A DNA stretch of 64,000 nucleotides from an uncultured Bacilli bacterium (GCA_910584655.1 CAJUBJ010000003.1:62001-126000), one strand, 5' to 3'. Numbered from the stretch's first letter, positions 34,871 to 43,697 are shown. Numbers and translations are program-made. Notes: generated by a model not told the origin, from the sequence alone.

Positions 34871-35649
34871 AAGAAATATTTAATGTAGCTTATACAACGG
34901 ATTTATTAATTTTTGGTATTGATAGTAGAAAGAACGCAAATACACGTTCTTTACCTAAAAAGTATTTTAGTATTTTACTTGTTAAAAGGGATAAAGAACC
35001 ATTTATGAATAGGTGGTGTTTACCTGGAGGTTTTGTTAATTATGATGAAACTTCTAAATTAGCTAGTAGTAGAATTTTAAAAAAAGAAACTGGTTTTGAA
35101 AATGTTTATATGCAACAATTAAAAGTTAATGATACTGTAGATAGAGATCCTAGAGGTAGAGTAGTATCTGTGTCTTATATGGCTTTAATTGATAGAACTT
35201 TATTAAAAGGTGAAATGTCAGAAAATGCTAGTTGGTTTGATATAGAAATTCTTGAAAATGGTGAAACATACCAGGTTAGTTTAACTAATGGGGAGGAAAT
35301 TGTTAATTTTGTTGTAGAAAGAAAAGCGATAGATTTAAAAAGTGAAGAATATAGTTATGAAATAGTGAATAAAAGTGATTTAGCATTTGACCATGATGAA
35401 CTTATTATTGAAGGTATTATGGCTTTAAGAAACAAAGTTAATAACACGGATATAGTGTTTAATTTGATGCCACAAGAATTTACAATTGGTGAACTTAAAC
35501 AAGTATATGAATTATTATTAAACAAAGAGTTAGTTAATTCAGCTTTTAGAAGAACAATTGCTGATAAAGTTGTATTGACGGATAAAATGATAAAAACTGG
35601 TGGACATAGGCCATCAGTATTATGTAAATATAATGAGAAAGGGAATTAA
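34867..35649 (+). CDS. NrtR-like Nudix-domain transcriptional regulator
   Basis: The N-terminal ~140 residues form a Nudix fold (FSILLVKRDKEPFMNRWCLPGGFV), but the Nudix box is degenerate: where REUxEExGU is expected it reads SRILKKETGF, losing acidic metal ligands. The C-terminal part (EFTIGELKQVYELLLNKEL, NSAFRRTIADK, LTDKMIKTGGHRPS) matches the winged-helix DNA-binding domain of NrtR proteins, which sense ADP-ribose-type ligands. The overlap with the CPCC array suggests it may regulate that array or the promoter at 33190-33262, though classical NrtR proteins control NAD metabolism. 260 residues, no signal peptide. Confidence 0.8.
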   Translation: MKEIFNVAYTTDLLIFGIDSRKNANTRSLPKKYFSILLVKRDKEPFMNRWCLPGGFVNYDETSKLASSRILKKETGFENVYMQQLKVNDTVDRDPRGRVVSVSYMALIDRTLLKGEMSENASWFDIEILENGETYQVSLTNGEEIVNFVVERKAIDLKSEEYSYEIVNKSDLAFDHDELIIEGIMALRNKVNNTDIVFNLMPQEFTIGELKQVYELLLNKELVNSAFRRTIADKVVLTDKMIKTGGHRPSVLCKYNEKGN

Positions 35650-35654
35650 TATAA

Positions 35655-36182
35655 ATGGAAGAAATGGTAGATGTTTATGATAGTGTAACAGGTGAAAAAA
35701 CTGGAGAAGTTATCAGTAAGAATGAAGCTCATAGAAAAGGTATTTGGCATAGTGCTATTCATATTCTTTTTATTAATAAAGAGAGAAATAAAATATTGCT
35801 ACAAAAAAGATGTGCAGATAAGAAATTGTATCCAAATAGATGGGATATAACAGTTGGTGGGCATATTAGTGCTGGTGAAGAAGCATTGGTAAGTGCACAT
35901 AGAGAATTAGAAGAAGAATTAGGCTTAGATTCAAAAAAATATGAATTTAAGTTTATAGATAGAATTAAAGAAGAATTTATAAATAATGGAGTGAATAGTA
36001 AAGAGTTTGTTTACGTTTATTTAATTGAAGAAGATGTTAATATAAAAAATTTAGTTTTACAAAAAGAAGAAGTAAGTGAAGCTAGATGGTTTACAAAAGA
36101 TGAATTTCTTGAGTTAATTGAAAAAAAACAAATTATTAATCACTGGCAAGAGTTTGAAATGTTGAAAGATATTTTAGTTTAA
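35655..36182 (+). CDS. Nudix hydrolase (IDI/YfcD-like)
   Basis: DVYDSVTGEKTGEVISKNEAH and GIWHSAIHILFINKE are typical of the IPP-isomerase/YfcD-type Nudix group. The Nudix box is intact: GGHISAGEEALVSAHRELEEELG. At 175 residues it is complete. The catalytic substrate is unknown; relatives hydrolyse nucleoside diphosphate derivatives. It follows the NrtR-like gene by 5 bases and a terminator ends the unit. ATG 35664 is an alternative start. Confidence 0.88.
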   Translation: MEEMVDVYDSVTGEKTGEVISKNEAHRKGIWHSAIHILFINKERNKILLQKRCADKKLYPNRWDITVGGHISAGEEALVSAHRELEEELGLDSKKYEFKFIDRIKEEFINNGVNSKEFVYVYLIEEDVNIKNLVLQKEEVSEARWFTKDEFLELIEKKQIINHWQEFEMLKDILV

Positions 36183-36207
36183 GAAAACTTTATAGTTTTC
36201 TTTTTTT
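36182..36207 (+). terminator. Terminator after Nudix genes
   Basis: AGAAAACT pairs with AGTTTTCT over a TTAT loop, followed by seven T. It closes the long plus-strand accessory block. Confidence 0.8.
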
Positions 36208-36251
36208 AATAAGATATAAAATAATGTATAATATTAAGTAGGTGATTTAAT

Positions 36252-37004
36252 ATGAAGGAAAAATATTTTACTTTTGATAAGTTAAATCTTTATGATGAGA
36301 TAATACATTTAAGTACAAATAAAAGAATGAACTTTGCAACACCTATAGTTGGAGCAGAAGGAATAAAAAAAGGATTTAGAGAAATTGAGCAAGATATAGG
36401 GTATAAATTTAAAAAGATAAAGACACCTAATCAAACACACTCTAATAATGTAAGAGTTTTAACAGATGAAAATTTAGAGGAAGAATTTTTAGATACTGAT
36501 GGTATTATTACGAATTTAAAGGGAGTTGCTTTAGGTATTCGTACTGCTGATTGTCAAAGTATTTTATTATATGATCCAATAAAAGGAGTTATAGGGAATA
36601 TTCATAGTGGATGGAAAGGAACATTAAATAAAATTGTTGTTAATGCAATCAATTTGATGATTAGTGAATATGGATGTGAAGCAAAGGATATTCTTGCTTT
36701 TATTTGTCCTAGCATTTTAAAATGTTGCTTTGAAGTTGATAAAGAGGTTGTTGATAGTTTTAAAGAACAATTTAGTGATATAGATGAATATATGACACTA
36801 GGAGATATAAAAGAAAATAAACAAAAATATTTTATTGATACTGTTGCAATAAATAAAAAGGTTATGACTGATTTAGGTTTATTAGATGAAAATATAATAA
36901 GTAGTGATACTTGTACTAAATGTCATAGTGACTTATATCATTCCTATAGAGCTGATGGACAAATATCTGGAAGAAATTTAAGTTTGATTTGTCTTAAAAA
37001 ATAA
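36252..37004 (+). CDS. pgeF: Peptidoglycan editing factor PgeF (YfiH/multicopper-fold purine nucleoside phosphorylase)
   Basis: The YfiH/DUF152 pattern is complete: IKTPNQTHSNNV (metal His), DTDGIITNLKGVALGIRTADC (Cys ligand), GVIGNIHSGWKGTLNKIV (second His), then DILAFICPSILKCCFEV, and DTCTKCHSDLYHSYRADG and SGRNLSLI at the end. Family members act on purine nucleosides and, in Enterobacteria, keep L-Ser out of muropeptides. 250 residues, cytoplasmic. It has its own start region with TAGGTGAT and lies after the terminator of the Nudix genes. Confidence 0.93.
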   Translation: MKEKYFTFDKLNLYDEIIHLSTNKRMNFATPIVGAEGIKKGFREIEQDIGYKFKKIKTPNQTHSNNVRVLTDENLEEEFLDTDGIITNLKGVALGIRTADCQSILLYDPIKGVIGNIHSGWKGTLNKIVVNAINLMISEYGCEAKDILAFICPSILKCCFEVDKEVVDSFKEQFSDIDEYMTLGDIKENKQKYFIDTVAINKKVMTDLGLLDENIISSDTCTKCHSDLYHSYRADGQISGRNLSLICLKK

Positions 37005-37107
37005 TGGTTTATTTAAGTAAATGTTAAGTTTAGTTGACAAATTTCCAAGTGCTATTGGTGGTAATTGAGGGTAAACTTTTTTATAATTTTTTTTGAGGTG
37101 AGAGAAA

Positions 37108-37818
37108 ATGAATATAGGGGAAAGACTATTAAAGTTAAGAAAACAGAAAGGTCTATCACAAGAAGAAATTGCTAATATAATCGGAGTATCAAGACAGACT
37201 ATTTCAAAGTGGGAGACTGGTGAGTCAAATCCAGATTTTGATAAAATAATTCCATTATGTGATTTGTATAATATTACTACTGATGAACTTATTCGTGGTG
37301 AAATTGGAAATAAAGAGGAAATAGTAGAAGAAAAAGATACTAAAGTTATAGAGGACAAATCAGAAAGAGAAGAAGATTTAAATATAAGTTATAAATCAGT
37401 AAAAAAACATGAAGCTTTAGTTGTATCAATAAGTGTATTTTTATATTTTATTTCTGTTGTTTGGATAATTTTTATTGAAAGTTTAAATGTAATAAGTGAA
37501 GAATTAATGATAAGTGTATTTTTAGTTATTGTTGCAATACCGACTTGTTTATTAATTTATTATTATATTTCTGTTGATAATAAAAAGAAATACTTAAAAG
37601 AAAAAGCTATTTTAAGTGAAAAGCAAATTATAGAAGATGAGAAATTAAAAAAATATAAAGAAATAGATGATATTTTGGCGTTAGTGTTTACTATTATCTA
37701 TTTATATGTAAGCTTTGTAACTATGGGATGGTATATTACTTGGATTATTTGGGTAGTTTATTCTTTAGTTATAAAGATAGTTCATTTAGTATTAGATTCT
37801 AAGAGGGGGGATAAGTAA
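37108..37818 (+). CDS. XRE-family HTH regulator with C-terminal membrane domain
   Basis: Residues 1-70 are a Cro/C1-type helix-turn-helix (RLLKLRKQKGLSQEEIANII, SRQTISKWETGESNP). A charged linker (EEIVEEKDTKVIEDK) leads to a membrane region with two pairs of helices (LVVSISVFLYFISVVWIIF, LMISVFLVIVAIPTCLLIY, LALVFTIIYLYVSF, ITWIIWVVYSLVI). This makes it a membrane-tethered transcription factor. It overlaps the DUF4097 gene by one base, so the two are coupled; the partner may act as the sensor or anti-regulator at the membrane. GAGGTGAG precedes ATG. Confidence 0.85.
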   Translation: MNIGERLLKLRKQKGLSQEEIANIIGVSRQTISKWETGESNPDFDKIIPLCDLYNITTDELIRGEIGNKEEIVEEKDTKVIEDKSEREEDLNISYKSVKKHEALVVSISVFLYFISVVWIIFIESLNVISEELMISVFLVIVAIPTCLLIYYYISVDNKKKYLKEKAILSEKQIIEDEKLKKYKEIDDILALVFTIIYLYVSFVTMGWYITWIIWVVYSLVIKIVHLVLDSKRGDK

Positions 37819-38747
37819 TGAATAATAGTACAATTGTAAAGATTATATTATATGTTATTTTTATTATTATACTTTTAACTTTTATGATATTTACTTTATT
37901 TAAACGTGAATTTGTATTTTCTTTTGGTGATTATGATAAAGTTGAATTACATAATGAAGTGTATGAAATGGGAGATGTTGGTAAGTTAGATGTTGATCTT
38001 GTATCAACTGATTTAACAATTAAATATAGTGAAGATGAAAGAATAAGAGTTGTTATTTATGGTAAGGAAGGTCGTAAAGACAGATATATAATTTCTAATG
38101 AAAATAAAAGTCTGAAAATAGAAGAAAAGGCTTATTCATCTTTTTGTTTTGGATTTTGCTTTTATAATGAAGAGGTTGTTGTTTATTTGCCAGAATCATA
38201 TAGTAATGATATAGATATTAAAGGAACATCTGGGGATATTAATATAATGAATGATTATTATGGAAAAATGAATATTCAAACTGTAAGTGGCGAGATTAAT
38301 GTATTAGATGTTGGTGATATAATTGCTAATTCAACAAGTGGAGATATTATGATTAATAATGCTAAAGATGTTGATGTAAATTCAACAAGTGGGGAGATTA
38401 GTATAAAAAGTGCTAATAATGTAAAGGCTGAAACAACAAGTGGAGATATAAATATTGGAGAGGCAAGTTTAATAGATGCTAATTCAACAAGTGGTGAAGT
38501 AGAAATTGGTAAAAGTGGGAATGTTAAAGTCTCTACTATATCAGGAGATGTTGAAATAGTGGATTTAACTGTAATGGGAGAATCTAGTATAAATACAACA
38601 AGTGGTGAAGTTGTAGTTAGCAATGTTAATGAAGTTTATGTTGAAACTAAAACGACTAGTGGTGATTTAAATATTGCTAATAGTATTAGAACTTCAGAAA
38701 ATATTTTGAAAATAAAAACAATGTCAGGAGATATATCTGTAGGATAA
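37818..38747 (+). CDS. Membrane-anchored DUF4097-type beta-repeat protein
   Basis: One N-terminal transmembrane helix (IVKIILYVIFIIILLTFMIF) is followed by an extracytoplasmic domain. From about residue 130 it carries a repeated strand unit (TSGDINI, VSGEINVL, TSGDIMIN, TSGEISIK, TSGEVEIG, ISGDVEIV, TSGEVVVS, MSGDISVG) typical of DUF4097 right-handed beta-helix-like proteins. Such proteins often neighbour membrane-linked HTH regulators (here 37108-37818) and are thought to form envelope-stress modules. Start and upstream stop share a base. A terminator follows. Confidence 0.85.
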   Translation: MNNSTIVKIILYVIFIIILLTFMIFTLFKREFVFSFGDYDKVELHNEVYEMGDVGKLDVDLVSTDLTIKYSEDERIRVVIYGKEGRKDRYIISNENKSLKIEEKAYSSFCFGFCFYNEEVVVYLPESYSNDIDIKGTSGDINIMNDYYGKMNIQTVSGEINVLDVGDIIANSTSGDIMINNAKDVDVNSTSGEISIKSANNVKAETTSGDINIGEASLIDANSTSGEVEIGKSGNVKVSTISGDVEIVDLTVMGESSINTTSGEVVVSNVNEVYVETKTTSGDLNIANSIRTSENILKIKTMSGDISVG

Positions 38748-38756
38748 AGTTAATAA

Positions 38757-38782
38757 AACACATATGATTGTATGTGTTTTTC
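38757..38782 (+). terminator. Terminator after DUF4097 gene
   Basis: AACACATA pairs with TATGTGTT over a six-base loop, followed by T. Confidence 0.75.
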
Positions 38783-38834
38783 TTGTGATTGTTAGTATGT
38801 TTTGATATTATATTTTTAAGAATAGGTGAGCAGT

Positions 38835-39875
38835 ATGAAAAATAAAAAAATATTATTGATTATAATAGGATTTATCTTGGCTTTTTCAATAATAGGAGGA
38901 ACTTTATATTTATTTAAGGATGAAATTTTTGATTATACTAGTAGTGTAGATGAAAATTTTGAGAATGAAAAAGAAGAAATTGCGACGGCAACTCCTTTAT
39001 TATATGAAGTAACGAAAGATGGAGAAGATACTAAGATATATTTGTTTGGTAGTATACATGTAGCTGATGATAGAGCTTATCCTATGCAAGATAAAATATT
39101 AGAAGCTTATAGTGGAAGTGAGTATTTAGCTGTAGAGTTAGATTTAATAGCTTTTGAAAAAGATTTTAAAGCTCAAATGGAAATGTTACAAATGTTTTTG
39201 TGTGAAAGTGGTAAAACATTGAAAGATTATTTAAGTGAAGAATGGTATGAAATAATCATTCAATATATGAAAGATAATGATGTTTATAATTCGGCTTATG
39301 AAATGTATAGACCAAGTATGCTTTATAGTCTTATTAGTGGTGTTAGTACTGATAAGAGTGGATTGAATTCTGATGATGGTATAGATAGATACTTTCTAAA
39401 GAAAGCTAAGAGAAATAGTAAAAAAATCTTAGAACTTGAATCGGCAGAATTACAGTATAAATTATTAGCAAGTATGCCAGATGAACTATATGAAATGATG
39501 ATTATTTCTTTTATAAAAAATGAAGAAAAAGAAATTGCAAGTTTAAAGGAAATGTATGAAGCTTGGTTAAATGGTAATATAGAAGAATTTTTAAATAATT
39601 CTAATCAAGAAGATATTGATATAGAAGCAATAAAGGAAGATCTTTCTTTGGAAGAACAACAATTATTTGATCAAGTATTAGAACTGATGGAGAATTTTAA
39701 TAAAGCGATGAATGATGATAGAAATGATGGGATGCTTGGAACTATTGACACATATTTTAAAGAAGGTAAAAATGTTTTTGTCGTTGTTGGAGCTGCACAT
39801 GTTGTTGGAGAATATGGATTAGTTAATGAGTTGGGCAGATTAGGATATAAAGTACAATTAATTGAGTATAAATAA
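38835..39875 (+). CDS. TraB/GumN-family (TIKI-like) membrane-anchored protein
   Basis: An N-terminal transmembrane helix (ILLIIIGFILAFSIIGGTLY) precedes an extracytoplasmic GumN/TraB domain: LLYEVTKDGEDTKIYLFGSIHVAD has the GSxH motif, AVELDL the acidic residue, GIDRYFLKKAKRNSK, and FVVVGAAHVVGEYGLVNEL the final GxxH motif. These positions form the metal-dependent protease site of TIKI-like proteins. Catalysis is not proven for bacterial members. The start GTG at 38826 lies in the AGGTGA site, so ATG 38835 is preferred. It converges on the minus-strand phosphoesterase gene, with a terminator between. Confidence 0.88.
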   Translation: MKNKKILLIIIGFILAFSIIGGTLYLFKDEIFDYTSSVDENFENEKEEIATATPLLYEVTKDGEDTKIYLFGSIHVADDRAYPMQDKILEAYSGSEYLAVELDLIAFEKDFKAQMEMLQMFLCESGKTLKDYLSEEWYEIIIQYMKDNDVYNSAYEMYRPSMLYSLISGVSTDKSGLNSDDGIDRYFLKKAKRNSKKILELESAELQYKLLASMPDELYEMMIISFIKNEEKEIASLKEMYEAWLNGNIEEFLNNSNQEDIDIEAIKEDLSLEEQQLFDQVLELMENFNKAMNDDRNDGMLGTIDTYFKEGKNVFVVVGAAHVVGEYGLVNELGRLGYKVQLIEYK

Positions 39876-39903
39876 AGACATTTCTTGAAGAAATGCTTTT
39901 TTT
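39874..39903 (+). terminator. Terminator after TraB/GumN gene
   Basis: AAAG-A-CATTTC pairs with GAAATG-CTTT (one bulged A), followed by a T-run. A near-identical hairpin lies at 40896-40922. Confidence 0.7.
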
Positions 39904-39993
39904 GTGAAGAAGAGTGAATTCTATTTTTTAGTTTTTGATTAGTAATTATTAATTTTTATTTTTCATAGATTATAAAGGTATAATATTTTTTAA

Positions 39994-40827
39994 TTAATTA
40001 TTTAAAGTGATTATTATTAATTCAGGTCTATTATTTATTCTAAATGGTAAAATGCTATTACCTATACCTCTACTAATTATCATCGTAGTTTTATTATTTT
40101 CGTTTTTACCACTTGTATATTTTGGAAATAGTCCTTGATTTGGTGCAACTAATCCTCCTATAAATGGAATTCTTATTTGTCCTCCATGACTATGACCACT
40201 TAATACTAAATCAATATCATTATTAGCATAAGTTTCAAAAAGTTCAGGACGATGAGAAAGTAAAATGCTATAATTCTTTTTGTTGTAGTCAATTAATTTT
40301 AATTCGGAATTTACTATATCTTCATCTGATTCGTAAGGACTGTGTTTCATCATTGGATCATCTATTCCTATTAAATTTATTTTTGATTCGTTCATTTCAA
40401 GTATCTGTACTTTATTGTCTAAAATAATTACATTATTTTCTTTTAATTTATCCTGGAATTCTTGATAATTATTAATATTTGCTTCATGATTACCAGATAT
40501 AAAGTATATTGGTGCGATATCATTTATTTCTTTTATAAAGTTTATAGCAATATTTATATCTATTTTTCTTGAATCGATTATATCTCCTGTTAAAACAATA
40601 ATGTTAGGATTTTGTTTTTTTATTTCTTTTATTAAATCTTTAGTTAGTATTTTAGATTTAGTATTATGGAAATCGGATATTTGTAATATTTTATAATTAT
40701 TAAAATCATTAGGTATACTATCGTTAATTATATTATAATTACTTATCTGTAATTTATTGTTTTCGTAGTATAGATAAAGGGAAGTCATAATTATTATTAT
40801 AAGAATAATTTTAAAAAATTTTTTCAT
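39994..40827 (-). CDS. Calcineurin-like metallophosphoesterase (YaeI-type), membrane-anchored
   Basis: The N-terminus is a membrane helix (FFKIILIIIIMTSLYLYY). The catalytic domain has all metal-binding blocks: LQISDFHN (DxH), VLTGDIID (GD), FISGNHE (GNHE), ILLSHRPE and LVLSGHSHGGQ (GHxH). This layout matches the YaeI/UDP-2,3-diacylglucosamine-pyrophosphatase-like family of membrane phosphoesterases; in Gram-positives the substrate is unknown. TAGGAGAA precedes ATG. 277 residues. Confidence 0.9.
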   Translation of the reverse strand: MKKFFKIILIIIIMTSLYLYYENNKLQISNYNIINDSIPNDFNNYKILQISDFHNTKSKILTKDLIKEIKKQNPNIIVLTGDIIDSRKIDINIAINFIKEINDIAPIYFISGNHEANINNYQEFQDKLKENNVIILDNKVQILEMNESKINLIGIDDPMMKHSPYESDEDIVNSELKLIDYNKKNYSILLSHRPELFETYANNDIDLVLSGHSHGGQIRIPFIGGLVAPNQGLFPKYTSGKNENNKTTMIISRGIGNSILPFRINNRPELIIITLNN

Positions 40828-40895
40828 AATGATTCTCCTATATGAATTATTATATTATTTTTTTTCTTTTTTTTCATCATGGTTTTAAATAAAAT

Positions 40896-40922
40896 AAAGA
40901 CATTTCGTGAAGAAATGTCTTT
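40896..40922. terminator. Bidirectional terminator, collagen-like gene
   Basis: AAAGACATTTC pairs with GAAATGTCTTT over five bases. On the minus strand it lies directly after the collagen-like gene and is followed by T-rich sequence. Confidence 0.75.
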
Positions 40923-40944
40923 CCTTTGTATATATTTTATGTTT

Positions 40945-41841
40945 TTAGTTGATTCTGTATATGCTTATAGCTGCAGAATAAAGGTCGTTTGGTACAAGCA
41001 TTATGTCAACTGGTGATGAATTTATGAATCTATATGTAGATCCAGCTTCATTATCGAATACAGCATTTCCTACGATTGTTCCAGTTTCATTATAGAATAA
41101 TCTGTTATGAGTAGAAGAATGAGCTATAAAAACATCATTTGGCCAGAATTTATGGAATTCTACACTAAGTGGTGCACAAGTTCTTGTTAATGTATTATTA
41201 TTTCTTACATTAATCCACCATGTAACAGCATATTGTCCATCACTAGGAAGTGTGAATTCGCCTGTTGCCGCATTATAAGTTATACCATTACTTAAATTAG
41301 TGTTATTAAATCTTATTACATTATTATTTGGGATTACTAATTCTGATTCATCATGTACCATTGCAGCTTCATTTAAAGATGGACCTTCTGGACCAGTAGG
41401 ACCAGTAGCACCTTGAGGACCAGTAGGGCCAGTTACACCCTGAGGACCAGTAGGACCAGTAATACCTTGAGGACCAGTAGGGCCAGTTACACCCTGAGGA
41501 CCAGTAGGACCAGTAATACCTTGAGGACCAGTAGGACCAGTGGCACCTTGAGGACCTGTAGGACCAGTAGCACCTTGAGGCCCAGTAGGACCAATAACAC
41601 TTAGACCTTGAGGACCAGTAGGACCAGTGACTCCTTGAGGACCAGTAGGACCAGTAATTCCTTGAGGACCAGTAGGACCAGTAACTCCTTGAGGCCCAGT
41701 AGGTCCAGTACATCCTTGTGGCCCAGTAGGTCCAGTACATCCTTGTGGACCAGTAGGTCCTTTTTTACAACAGAATCTTATTGTTCTACAGTTGCAGTTT
41801 TCATCTTGATTAAAAAATATATCTTCAATTTTTTCTTGCAT
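40945..41841 (-). CDS. Collagen-like repeat protein with C1q/TNF-like C-terminal domain
   Basis: Residues 1-27 form a Cys-rich head (C16, C18, C24, C25). Residues 28-155 are 14 Gly-X-Y units of the form GPTGPQGxT, interrupted once by LSVI, and the first two units carry Cys. The C-terminal ~135 residues (VIRFNNTNLSNGITYNAATG, FTLPSDGQYAVTWWINV, YSAAISIYRIN) look like the compact beta domain of BclA/C1q-type trimeric proteins. It has no classical signal peptide, like exosporium or surface collagen-like proteins of Firmicutes. It would form trimeric stalks, possibly cross-linked by Cys. AAAGGAGAT precedes ATG. Other open frames across the repeats are artefacts of the repeat. Confidence 0.9.
   Translation of the reverse strand: MQEKIEDIFFNQDENCNCRTIRFCCKKGPTGPQGCTGPTGPQGCTGPTGPQGVTGPTGPQGITGPTGPQGVTGPTGPQGLSVIGPTGPQGATGPTGPQGATGPTGPQGITGPTGPQGVTGPTGPQGITGPTGPQGVTGPTGPQGATGPTGPEGPSLNEAAMVHDESELVIPNNNVIRFNNTNLSNGITYNAATGEFTLPSDGQYAVTWWINVRNNNTLTRTCAPLSVEFHKFWPNDVFIAHSSTHNRLFYNETGTIVGNAVFDNEAGSTYRFINSSPVDIMLVPNDLYSAAISIYRIN
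41377..41760 (-). repeat. 27-base tandem repeats coding Gly-X-Y units
   Basis: Fourteen copies of a 27-base unit encode GPTGPQGxT, with a 6-base insertion in the sixth copy. The near-identity of neighbouring copies suggests recent slippage or recombination, so copy number may vary between strains. Confidence 0.9.
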
Positions 41842-41926
41842 TTTTTTATCTCCTTTCTAATATATCTTATGGAGTTTTAAAATAATGCAAACGGCTTTTG
41901 TCATAGAAGATAAAATATTTTAAAAT

Positions 41927-42643
41927 TTATTGTATTTCTTTTTTTAAATTGTTTGATAAATCTAATGTAGGAATAAGTTTTCTGTTGTTATCATATTGTG
42001 CAAATTGAGCTTTAGGTTTTGCTTTTAAACTAAGTCCATCTTTTAGTGGAAGCCACATATGAAGTCTGTAGTCTCCAATATTCTCCGAAACATTAACCCA
42101 TTCAGCTATTATTAAGTTGTCTTCTGTACATATTTCTAAACCAGCTGTTGCCATAATCCATTCAGAATTTGAATTAGTTAAATCAGTTCTTGCATAAACT
42201 AAATCAAAGTCATTATATTTTGCAAATTCAATAGCAAAGTTAATTAATTCTCTACAAGCACCTTTTCCTCTATGTTGTTTTAAAGTTGAAAGACCATAAA
42301 AGTATACTGAAGTTGGAGTAGTGTTGGCTTGACTTTGAAAATCGACTGTTTCATTTTCATAATTAAATATGCACCCATTCATTGATATTGGGAGTCCATT
42401 TTGATTAAAGTAGATAAATAGTTTACCTTGTTTTGCATATAATTCTAATTCTGATTTTGCTGCTTCATAGTCAATAGTTTCAGAATATTGTTCTTCAAAT
42501 GATTTTAATAGAGCCATTAAGATATATATATTGTTTTCTGAATATCCTAATGTTCCAATGTAACATCCATTATCCAATTTTTTCCATATTTGTAACTCAC
42601 TATTATCATCTAATATCTTTTTATAAAATTCATTTTTATTCAT
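41927..42643 (-). CDS. GNAT-family N-acetyltransferase
   Basis: FYGLSTLKQHRGKGACRELINFAI carries the acetyl-CoA-binding R-G-x-G/A loop, and DLVYARTDLTNSNSEWIMATAG the following strand and helix. The N-terminal half (LYAKQGKLFIYFNQNGLPISM) is a second, GNAT-like beta region. 238 residues, cytoplasmic. It overlaps the M20 peptidase gene by 8 bases and must be co-transcribed with it behind the arginine-codon leader at 43723-43936, which hints at a role in arginine, ornithine or peptide metabolism; the substrate is not known. The GTG at 42652 is part of the AAGGTGAT site. Confidence 0.83.
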   Translation of the reverse strand: MNKNEFYKKILDDNSELQIWKKLDNGCYIGTLGYSENNIYILMALLKSFEEQYSETIDYEAAKSELELYAKQGKLFIYFNQNGLPISMNGCIFNYENETVDFQSQANTTPTSVYFYGLSTLKQHRGKGACRELINFAIEFAKYNDFDLVYARTDLTNSNSEWIMATAGLEICTEDNLIIAEWVNVSENIGDYRLHMWLPLKDGLSLKAKPKAQFAQYDNNRKLIPTLDLSNNLKKEIQ

Positions 42644-43697
42644 TATTATCACCTTCTATAAATTCTTTATAAATTTTAAAGAGAGTATATAAACTTTCTT
42701 TATTAACATATTCGTTTTTACAATGAGCAAAGTATCCATTGGGATTCATTATAATTGTTGGTATATTTAAATCGGAAAAATATATGGCATCAGAGGTAGA
42801 TTCACAGCCAATTATGTTTATTTTTCTTTTTAAAATGTTTTCACATGTTTTTATGTAATGTTGGATTTCTGGATTTGTTAAATCAGTTTTGAACACAGCA
42901 CCTTTTAATAGTTCTTCAATTTCTAGATTTTTATTTAATGAAGAAATAAATTTAAGTATGTCACTTTTTGAATCGGATGAAGTATGTCTGATATCAAGAA
43001 TCATTTCAGCATTATCTGGAACTTGATTATCAGCATTACCACCAATTAATCTTGATAGATTAATTGAGGTAATATATTCATTTTCATTTTTAGGTAAAGG
43101 ATATTTGGTTATTATTTCATTGTAAATATCCATTAGCTTTGTTATTGCGTTATCACCATTAAATGGTTGAGAAGAGTGAGCTGATTGTGTTTTAATACTT
43201 AATTTTAATCTATATAATCCTTTTTCTTCTTTTATAAGATTGAAGTTTGTTCCTCCATCTGGAACAATAGCTAATTTTGAAGTATATATTTTTAATAATT
43301 CGTAAGTACAGTTACCATCTATTTCTTCATCTGATGTAATAAAAAGAGCAACTTTTTTATTAGTTTTTAAAGTATTCATTATTTTTATTAGAACAGCAAC
43401 ACTGCCTTTCATATCTATTGTTCCACGACCATATATGTTTTCTTTATCTTCATGGAAGTTATAACTATTAGCTGGGACAATATCAATATGAGTAGAAAAT
43501 ATGATATCTAAGTTTTTAGTATTAGTATTTGAAATAACAGAAGCTATGTTATTATTAAAATTATATTCTTTGTAATATAGATTTGAATTAATATTATTTT
43601 TAATAAATTCAAAGATATTTTTAAATTCTTGTGTTTCACCTTTTATAGTTTTATATTTTAATAATTCTTTTAGTAATTTTATAATTTCATTTTTCAT
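42636..43697 (-). CDS. M20-family metallopeptidase (ArgE/DapE-like)
   Basis: A full-length M20 enzyme (353 residues): IIFSTHIDIVPA (HxD metal motif), IYGRGTIDMKGSVAVL (GRGxxDMKG), FITSDEEIDGN (catalytic Glu), IVPDGGTNFN (metal Asp), QSAHSSQPFNGDNAI (dimerisation-domain His), IGGNADNQVPDNAEMILDIR, and the last metal His in GYFAHCKNE. ArgE removes acetyl from N-acetylornithine and relatives cleave dipeptides; the exact substrate cannot be decided. The upstream leader with five Arg codons suggests control by arginyl-tRNA and favours a link to arginine supply. AAAGGAAAA precedes ATG. Confidence 0.9.
   Translation of the reverse strand: MKNEIIKLLKELLKYKTIKGETQEFKNIFEFIKNNINSNLYYKEYNFNNNIASVISNTNTKNLDIIFSTHIDIVPANSYNFHEDKENIYGRGTIDMKGSVAVLIKIMNTLKTNKKVALFITSDEEIDGNCTYELLKIYTSKLAIVPDGGTNFNLIKEEKGLYRLKLSIKTQSAHSSQPFNGDNAITKLMDIYNEIITKYPLPKNENEYITSINLSRLIGGNADNQVPDNAEMILDIRHTSSDSKSDILKFISSLNKNLEIEELLKGAVFKTDLTNPEIQHYIKTCENILKRKINIIGCESTSDAIYFSDLNIPTIIMNPNGYFAHCKNEYVNKESLYTLFKIYKEFIEGDNNE

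Noticed and set aside
38276..38623. Minus-strand frame with SPLV repeats
   Set aside because: It mirrors the TSGD repeats of the DUF4097 gene and is explained by them.
41377..41760. Regularly spaced repeats that could look like a CRISPR array
   Set aside because: Units are contiguous 27-mers without unique spacers and encode Gly-X-Y triplets.
41369..41880. Long open frames on both strands over the collagen-like gene (YWSYWSSR-type and TLRTSRTS-type proteins)
   Set aside because: They arise from a 27-base repeat that keeps several frames open; only the GPTGPQG frame has a ribosome binding site and a sensible domain after the repeats.
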